This document shows positions 59,001 to 64,000 of a DNA stretch of 64,000 nucleotides, one piece after another. Where the stretch lies: the NCBI GenBank assembly GCA_023450085.1, contig JAEXHI010000030.1, positions 434,001 through 498,000 on the forward strand, read 5' to 3'. The DNA is from Bacteroidota bacterium. GTDB taxonomy: Bacteria; Bacteroidota; Bacteroidia; Sphingobacteriales; Sphingobacteriaceae. The first letter of the stretch is position 1, and every line of letters starts with the position of its first letter. Both the position numbers and the translations under genes were made by a program. Under the pieces are notes generated by a model, which was not told where the DNA came from, ran no database searches, and was given only the letters and a program-made list of their open reading frames with translations.

Positions 59001-60110
59001 ATGAAGAGAATAACGTCCTCAACATTAATACTTTTAATGTGTTGCCTTTTTTGTAAAGCGCAATTGAATATTAACCCTGGAGTTGATACCACAGATGTGA
59101 TGAATAAAAAGGTAATCGCATTTTATAGCAATTACATCAACGATTTTAAAAGTAAAATCAGGCTGCCAGATTATAAAAAATATTGGAGCGAGGAAGATTG
59201 TAAGAAATATAAAAACCCTGATCCCTCTGTTTATGGGATAGGCGGCGATTTTCCAACTTATTTAATGGCAGAAAGTAAGACAATTCATTACTTAAAACCT
59301 TTAAAAGATGGTGTTTTTAATATCAAAATGTTAGGATCGTGGACTGACAGCTTGAAAAATAATTCTGTCATGTACATCACCAATCAATTTATAAAGGTGA
59401 ATGCCAATCAGCAAATTCATTTTGTTCAACCAATAGACTTTTATAGGGGAAATTGGAATAATAAAATTTTTGGACAGGTTAGTTATTACTTCCCGAAATA
59501 TCATCAGTTTGATGGAAAAAAGGCACAGTTTTTAATAAAGGCAATTAAAGATTTAGAAAAGCAGTGGAATCTTGCTCCTAAATCAATTACCTATTTCTTC
59601 GCCGATACTTATGATGAAATACAGTTGCTTAGAGGATTTGATTTTACCATCGGAATGGGTAATGCTGATAAGCCTATGGGTATTTCTAACCAACATGACA
59701 ACACGGTTTTTTGTGCAGGTAATGGCGAGAACTATTTTCACGAGGTTGTGCATATCTATTTAAATCCTCTACATCCAAAATCGCCACTTAACGAAGGGCT
59801 CGCTGTATTTTATGGGGGAACCTTAGGTAAGCCTCTATCTTGGCACACGAATAGGTTAAAAGACTATCTGAAAGCTCATCCAGAGATAAACCTTTCCAAG
59901 CTTGAAGATTTTTATTACATGGATAATTACACCAACCCGAATAGTACCATACAAGGGATTTTATGTAACGCCATTTACAAACGCGATGGTTTCCAAGGCT
60001 TAAAAAGAGTGATGACTTATACTTCTTTAAATGATATTTTTGAGAAAGAGTTTAAAATCGATTTAAAGAATCTTAACGAAGAGCTACGTAAACTGATAGA
60101 GGAGCAATAA
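59001..60110 (+). CDS. exported putative zinc metallopeptidase (gluzincin-like HEXXH...E)
   Basis: 369 residues. Signal peptide 'STLILLMCCLFCKAQ'. Zinc site His247-Glu248-x-x-His251 in 'ENYFHEVVHIYLNP', with a third ligand candidate Glu265 in 'SPLNEGLAVFYGG', as in peptidase-MA gluzincins (HExxH, then NEGLA). The rest ('LAPKSITYFFADTYDEI' and helical C-terminus) resembles no named family I know. Likely cleaves a peptide outside the inner membrane. It sits between a complete GNAT gene and a 69-base remnant of a GNAT 3' end, which marks it as an insert or the product of a local rearrangement. Confidence 0.7.
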   Translation: MKRITSSTLILLMCCLFCKAQLNINPGVDTTDVMNKKVIAFYSNYINDFKSKIRLPDYKKYWSEEDCKKYKNPDPSVYGIGGDFPTYLMAESKTIHYLKPLKDGVFNIKMLGSWTDSLKNNSVMYITNQFIKVNANQQIHFVQPIDFYRGNWNNKIFGQVSYYFPKYHQFDGKKAQFLIKAIKDLEKQWNLAPKSITYFFADTYDEIQLLRGFDFTIGMGNADKPMGISNQHDNTVFCAGNGENYFHEVVHIYLNPLHPKSPLNEGLAVFYGGTLGKPLSWHTNRLKDYLKAHPEINLSKLEDFYYMDNYTNPNSTIQGILCNAIYKRDGFQGLKRVMTYTSLNDIFEKEFKIDLKNLNEELRKLIEEQ

Positions 60111-60179
60111 AAAACCGTTGACCTTGATATCGGTAACGGTTTCTATATGAATAATCATGTAATGGAGAAAAAGGTTTAA
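60111..60179 (+). pseudogene. remnant of a duplicated GNAT 3' end
   Basis: In frame it reads KTVDLDIGNGFYMNNHVMEK then K-V-stop, matching the last residues (ETVDLDIGNGFFMNDYVMEK then T-L-stop) of the acetyltransferase gene ending at 58996. Nucleotide identity is high over about 66 bases. Too short to encode a domain. Confidence 0.85.
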
Positions 60180-60202
60180 GCTCCTATTTATTCCAAAATG
60201 AT

Positions 60203-60240
60203 AAAGGTCCTTGCATTTAGTTATTGCAAGGACCTTTTTT
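60203..60240. terminator. bidirectional terminator before the tricorn stop
   Basis: AAAGGTCCTTGCA (60203-60215) and TGCAAGGACCTTT (60225-60237) are perfect complements; T-run follows. Serves both the metallopeptidase gene and the minus-strand tricorn gene. Confidence 0.92.
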
Positions 60241-60241
60241 A

Positions 60242-63200
60242 TTAATGACCTCTGATCGGATCTTTAGGTTTTGCGGTATTAGGATATTTGTAGTTTTTCA
60301 TTTCTTCCTGTAGGATTTTGATAGTTCTTTCCAATTGAGGATCTCTACCTTCTAATAAATCCTTTGGTGTTTGTTCTACAAAAACATCAGGTGCTACCCC
60401 TTCATTTTCGATGATCCATTTACCTTTTGTATCGTAAATACCAAAGTTTGGAGAAGTAATGCTACCACCATCCAACAAGCGTGGATAGCCACTGATACCT
60501 ACCAAAATACCCATTGTGGTACGGCCAACTAATTTACCCAAACCTTTCTCTTTGAACATGTAAGGCATCATGTCGCCACCTGAACCTGCATTCTCATTAA
60601 TGACCATGGCTTTAGGTCCATAAATGCCGTTGCCTGGTGTAGTGAAGCTTTTACCATCTCTAATTGCCCAGTAGCTCATCAGTTCGCGGCTTAACAGGTC
60701 AATAACATAATCTGCTACCCAGCCACCACCATTGTTCCGCTCGTCAATTAGTAATGCTTTTTTGTCCATTTGAGAGAAGTAATAACGATTGAAGTATGTA
60801 TAACCATCGGGACCAGTGTTTGGCATGTACACGTAAGCAATTTGGCCGTTACTTAGTTCACCTACTTTTTGGCGGTTGCGTTCTACCCATTCCATTCTAC
60901 GTAATTCCATTTCGGCTCCTGGAGTAATGGGTACAACTACCACTTCTCTAGCGCCCTCTAAACTAGGCTTGCTATTCACTTTAATAGCTACTTGCTTGCC
61001 CGCTTTGAAGTCGAAAAGACTGTAAATAGAAGTTTCGGCATTTAGAGGTACTCCATTGATCGCCACAATGTAATCACCTTCTTTAATATTCAATCCAGGT
61101 TCAGCTAAAGGTGCTTTAAAACTAGGGTTCCAATCTAAACGATTAAATATTTTGCTGATTTTATAGAAACCGTTTTCGATTTGATAGTCGGCACCCAGCA
61201 TTCCTACGGTTACTGAAGTTGCCGAAGGCTCATCGCCAGGATAAATATAGTTGTGTCCAACCACCATTTCGCCCATCATTTCGTTTAACAAGTATGCCAA
61301 ATCAGATCTGTGGTTTACAAAAGGCAAGAATTTTTCATATCTAGCTTTCACGGCAGGCCAATCTGCACCGTGCATGTTCTCCACGTAGAAATATTCTTTT
61401 TCCATGGTCCAAACCTCGTTGAATATCTGTTTCCACTCGGCTGCAGGATCTACCAATAATTTGATGCCATCTAACTTGATTTTCCCAGTTTCTGGTGTGG
61501 CAGGTTTTTGAGCAGCAGGCACCATGAAATAGCTTCCTCTAGAAGCATAAACCATGCTTTTGCCATCGGCACTAACGCCAACCCCGTAAACACCTTGTAC
61601 CAAGCTAGTGCTTTCCATTTTGCTTAGGTTTAAAGCACTCAACTCGCCATTGCGGATATACAATAACTGGCCTTCTACACCACCTTCGATGCTAGATAAA
61701 CCACCTGCAGGAATAGGCAGCGCGATAATTCGGTTACTTAAATCGTCCAAGTCAACCTCAATAGGCTTTTTGGTTTCAACTGGCTTTGCTGGTTCAGTAG
61801 CAGGTTTAGCATCTTTTTTGGCAGCTGCTTTTTCGTCTTTTTTAGGTTCTTCCTTTTTGGTTGGAGCAGTTTCTTCTGTAACCTTCTCTTCATCACTTTC
61901 CGTTTTATACAACGAAGGTGTTTTTTTAGAAAGGATTAAGGCATAAGCCGTATAATTTACCGGACGTTGATAAGCCGACATGTGCAAGCCACTATTGGTT
62001 AAACCTACATCGGTACTGGCCATAAAGAACAAGTACTTGCCATCTTTACTAAAGTTTGGACTAACAGCATTACTCATTCCGTCGGTTACCTGTGTATGGG
62101 TTTGTTTCTCCAAATTGTACAAGAAAACTGCACTCACACTATTTGGTAAAGTAGCTACATAAGAAATCCATTTTGAATCTGGCGACCAGCTTGGCATTAA
62201 TTGATTGTAAGTCCTAGCAGTATGCGACCCCAATTTATCTTGTTTTACCAATACCGGTTTTTTAGCGTTGATATCGATGTAGTATAAATTCAAATGGGCA
62301 TCGGCATAGAAAAGCTTTTTGCTATCTGGTGACCAAGTTGGTTGGAAATAAAAGTGAGAATCACCCAAATTGATATATTCGGGTTCACCTTTAGTAGCTT
62401 GATTTAACAACACCAATTGGTATTTACCATTTTTATCAGATAGGTAAGAAATATACTTTCCATCAGGTGACCACCCTGGGTATTTCTCGTAACTGCCAGG
62501 TGAATTAGACAGATTACGGGCATCACCTTTTTCTTTGGGCACTGAGAAAATTTCTCCGCGAGCTTCAAATAATGCTCTTACCCCTTTTGGTGAAATATCA
62601 AAATTCCTGATATCGCTAGCTAAATCAATATATCTGGTACGTTTATAAGGAGCATCTGCTTGGATTGAAATCTTTAAAGTATTGATTTTGTTATTGCTTA
62701 CATCCAATAAATGAATGCGGCCACCTTGTTCAAAAGCAAGTGCATTTTTAGCACCAGTTAATGATTTGATGTCGTAATCCTTGAAGTTGGTGATTTTATC
62801 AACTTTCTTAGATTTTACGTCGTAGCTGTAAAGGTTCAGGGTAAGGTCTTTATCATTCAGATAATAAACTTTATTGCCCACCCATTGAGGTTTCACATTG
62901 TTAACGCCTTCTCCAGGAATAATCTCGATGTTTTTAGTTTGCGTATCGAAAATCCAAATTTGAGGCATGCCGCCTCCACGATAGCGCTTAAAAGCAACGT
63001 TTAAACGGTCAGAAGGATCGGTGTTTTTAATATAAGCCCAGTAACGTCCGTCGGCCGAAGGGGAACCTTGAGTAGCTTCGGGCATGGGTAGTGGCTGTTC
63101 GTTGGTGCCATCGATTTTAATACGGTGCAAACGTGGGCTCAGCGCATATTTATAATCACGGGTTGAAGTAAAATATAATTCGTCATTATTTAGCCATCCT

Positions 63201-63553
63201 TTGATTAAATCAGCACTAGGATGGAAAGTTACTCTTTTCGGTTCACCACCTTCAACAGGAATTACATAAACGTCTGTATTCCCGTCATAATTCCCTGTAA
63301 AGGCAATCATTTTTCCGTCGGGAGAAAAAATGGGATTTTGTTCTACCGCTGGATTAACCGTTAGTCTTCTTGAATTGCTACCATCGCGGTTGGCAATCCA
63401 AATATCGCCACCATAAACAAAGGCAACGTTTTTTTCGCTTACCGAAGGACTGCGTAATAGCAAGGTTTCGGTATTTTGTGCAAACGAAAATTGTGTGGAA
63501 ACAACCACGGACATGGCTCCTCCACATAATACTTTCAATAGCGTTTTATTCAT
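60242..63553 (-). CDS. tricorn-like S41 family protease, secreted
   Basis: 1103 residues, typical. Signal peptide 'AMSVVVSTQFSFAQ'; beta-propeller repeats (about 30-560: 'PIFSPDGKMIAFTGNYDGNT', 'PGWSPDGKYISYLSDKNGKY', 'MPSWSPDSKWISYVA'); a Glu/Lys/Ala-rich linker ('KKEEPKKDEKAAAKKDAKPA'); an N-terminal S41 helical part; PDZ domain around 840-900 ('LAEPGLNIKEGDYIVAINGV'); catalytic S41 core with 'LLIDERNNGGGWVADYVIDL' and Ser991 in 'INENAGSGGDMMPYMF'. Degrades peptides in the periplasm or outside the cell. 10 bases after the M28 gene; same operon. Confidence 0.95.
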   Translation of the reverse strand: MNKTLLKVLCGGAMSVVVSTQFSFAQNTETLLLRSPSVSEKNVAFVYGGDIWIANRDGSNSRRLTVNPAVEQNPIFSPDGKMIAFTGNYDGNTDVYVIPVEGGEPKRVTFHPSADLIKGWLNNDELYFTSTRDYKYALSPRLHRIKIDGTNEQPLPMPEATQGSPSADGRYWAYIKNTDPSDRLNVAFKRYRGGGMPQIWIFDTQTKNIEIIPGEGVNNVKPQWVGNKVYYLNDKDLTLNLYSYDVKSKKVDKITNFKDYDIKSLTGAKNALAFEQGGRIHLLDVSNNKINTLKISIQADAPYKRTRYIDLASDIRNFDISPKGVRALFEARGEIFSVPKEKGDARNLSNSPGSYEKYPGWSPDGKYISYLSDKNGKYQLVLLNQATKGEPEYINLGDSHFYFQPTWSPDSKKLFYADAHLNLYYIDINAKKPVLVKQDKLGSHTARTYNQLMPSWSPDSKWISYVATLPNSVSAVFLYNLEKQTHTQVTDGMSNAVSPNFSKDGKYLFFMASTDVGLTNSGLHMSAYQRPVNYTAYALILSKKTPSLYKTESDEEKVTEETAPTKKEEPKKDEKAAAKKDAKPATEPAKPVETKKPIEVDLDDLSNRIIALPIPAGGLSSIEGGVEGQLLYIRNGELSALNLSKMESTSLVQGVYGVGVSADGKSMVYASRGSYFMVPAAQKPATPETGKIKLDGIKLLVDPAAEWKQIFNEVWTMEKEYFYVENMHGADWPAVKARYEKFLPFVNHRSDLAYLLNEMMGEMVVGHNYIYPGDEPSATSVTVGMLGADYQIENGFYKISKIFNRLDWNPSFKAPLAEPGLNIKEGDYIVAINGVPLNAETSIYSLFDFKAGKQVAIKVNSKPSLEGAREVVVVPITPGAEMELRRMEWVERNRQKVGELSNGQIAYVYMPNTGPDGYTYFNRYYFSQMDKKALLIDERNNGGGWVADYVIDLLSRELMSYWAIRDGKSFTTPGNGIYGPKAMVINENAGSGGDMMPYMFKEKGLGKLVGRTTMGILVGISGYPRLLDGGSITSPNFGIYDTKGKWIIENEGVAPDVFVEQTPKDLLEGRDPQLERTIKILQEEMKNYKYPNTAKPKDPIRGH

Positions 63554-63563
63554 TGTGTGTGAA

Positions 63564-64000
63564 TTAAGGTTTCAATTTTGGAATTCTGGTAGGGGTGTCT
63601 GCACCACTAATGATGCTCACCGCACTTTTTGCAATAGCTTTAATGGTCGACAGGATATTTTCTACATCTAAAGAACTATACTCATCTTTTACGGTGTGGT
63701 AAAGTTTATCAATGTCGATTTGATCAGTACTGATGGTATGTGCAGGTACTCCCAATGCTGCTAGCGTTGCATTATCGCTTCTGTAGAAAAGGTTCTCTTT
63801 GATGTATGGATCTGGATGGAAAGTAAATTCAGTTCCTTCTAGATTTTTTTGAAGAATTTTACCAAAGTCAGATTTGTCGTAACCTGTAATGAAAGCGGTG
63901 TTTTTGCCGAACTTGCTGTCTTTGCCAATCATTTCGATGTTAAACATGGCAACTACATCATCTGGGTTTAATTTCTCAGAAAAATATTTAGAACCGTAGC
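63564..64000 (-). CDS. M28 family peptidase (3' part; 5' end outside window)
   Basis: The frame is open to the right edge; about 145 C-terminal residues are seen. 'NPDDVVAMFNIEMIGKDSKF' (metal-ligand strand), 'ENLFYRSDNATLAALGVPAH' and 'TVKDEYSSLDVENILSTIKA' are the C-terminal M28 motifs. The apparent start at 63947 is an internal Met. Probably co-transcribed with the tricorn protease, which begins 10 bases downstream; together they would break oligopeptides to amino acids. Confidence 0.88.
   Translation of the reverse strand, partial: YGSKYFSEKLNPDDVVAMFNIEMIGKDSKFGKNTAFITGYDKSDFGKILQKNLEGTEFTFHPDPYIKENLFYRSDNATLAALGVPAHTISTDQIDIDKLYHTVKDEYSSLDVENILSTIKAIAKSAVSIISGADTPTRIPKLKP

Overview
The window looks like chromosomal DNA of a Bacteroidota bacterium, most likely a Sphingobacteriaceae member close to Pedobacter. 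The evidence is the AT-rich sequence, the absence of Shine-Dalgarno sites, promoters of the Bacteroidota type (-33 TTTG, -7 TAnnTTTG), three TonB-dependent barrel receptors with carboxypeptidase-regulatory domains, LytS/LytTR two-component pairs, an ECF sigma factor with an RskA-type anti-sigma factor, a tricorn-like S41 protease and abundant short imperfect inverted repeats between genes. No rRNA, tRNA, CRISPR array, prophage or complete insertion sequence was seen.

Layout. 0-4.8 kb: end of an AddB-like nuclease gene, an acetyltransferase, a small protein paired with a nucleotidyltransferase, a VOC protein, pdhB (E1 beta) and an OmpW-like porin. 4.9-11.9 kb: a compact amidoligase locus, with five minus-strand genes (esterase, ATP-grasp ligase, GCS2-type carboxylate-amine ligase, class I glutamine amidotransferase, second ATP-grasp-like protein), a divergent second esterase and a convergent protein with kinase-like motifs. 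11.9-14.6 kb: sigma factor/RskA with msrB and a fasciclin protein. 14.8-22.8 kb: VOC, a GNAT gene interrupted near its end, typA, a BlaI-M56-TonB_C signalling operon with a clear operator, and a beta-CASP RNase. 22.9-25.8 kb: a LuxR-type two-component operon with a small cysteine-tailed protein and an orphan LuxR domain. 25.8-37.7 kb: two divergent M28 peptidases, a TonB receptor, and two LytS/LytTR pairs flanking an ABC exporter. 37.9-45.8 kb: plsC-GH16-NUDIX operon, two TonB receptors, a thioredoxin-like protein. 46.3-53.3 kb: hisS, DoxX, barrel protein, AraC regulator, TfoX-like protein and pdhA-pdhC. 53.8-64 kb: NlpC/P60, CapA-like lipoprotein, small membrane proteins, an SPFH protein, a thiamine-pyrophosphokinase-like protein, GNAT, a gluzincin-like secreted protein, tricorn protease and an M28 peptidase cut by the window edge.

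The best candidate for an undescribed system is the 4.9-11.9 kb amidoligase locus. It has all the chemistry needed to join amino or carboxyl groups into a small peptide-like or amide metabolite (three predicted ATP-dependent ligases plus an ammonia-donor domain) and two serine esterases to release or trim it, yet no member identifies the product. Other observations worth checking are a gene flanked by a duplicated GNAT 3' end (58.9-60.2 kb), an in-frame stop inside a GNAT gene (15.36 kb), a palindrome placed between -33 and -7 of the blaI promoter, three direct repeats upstream of a LytTR/ABC locus, and an esterase with no standard start codon before its conserved N-terminus.
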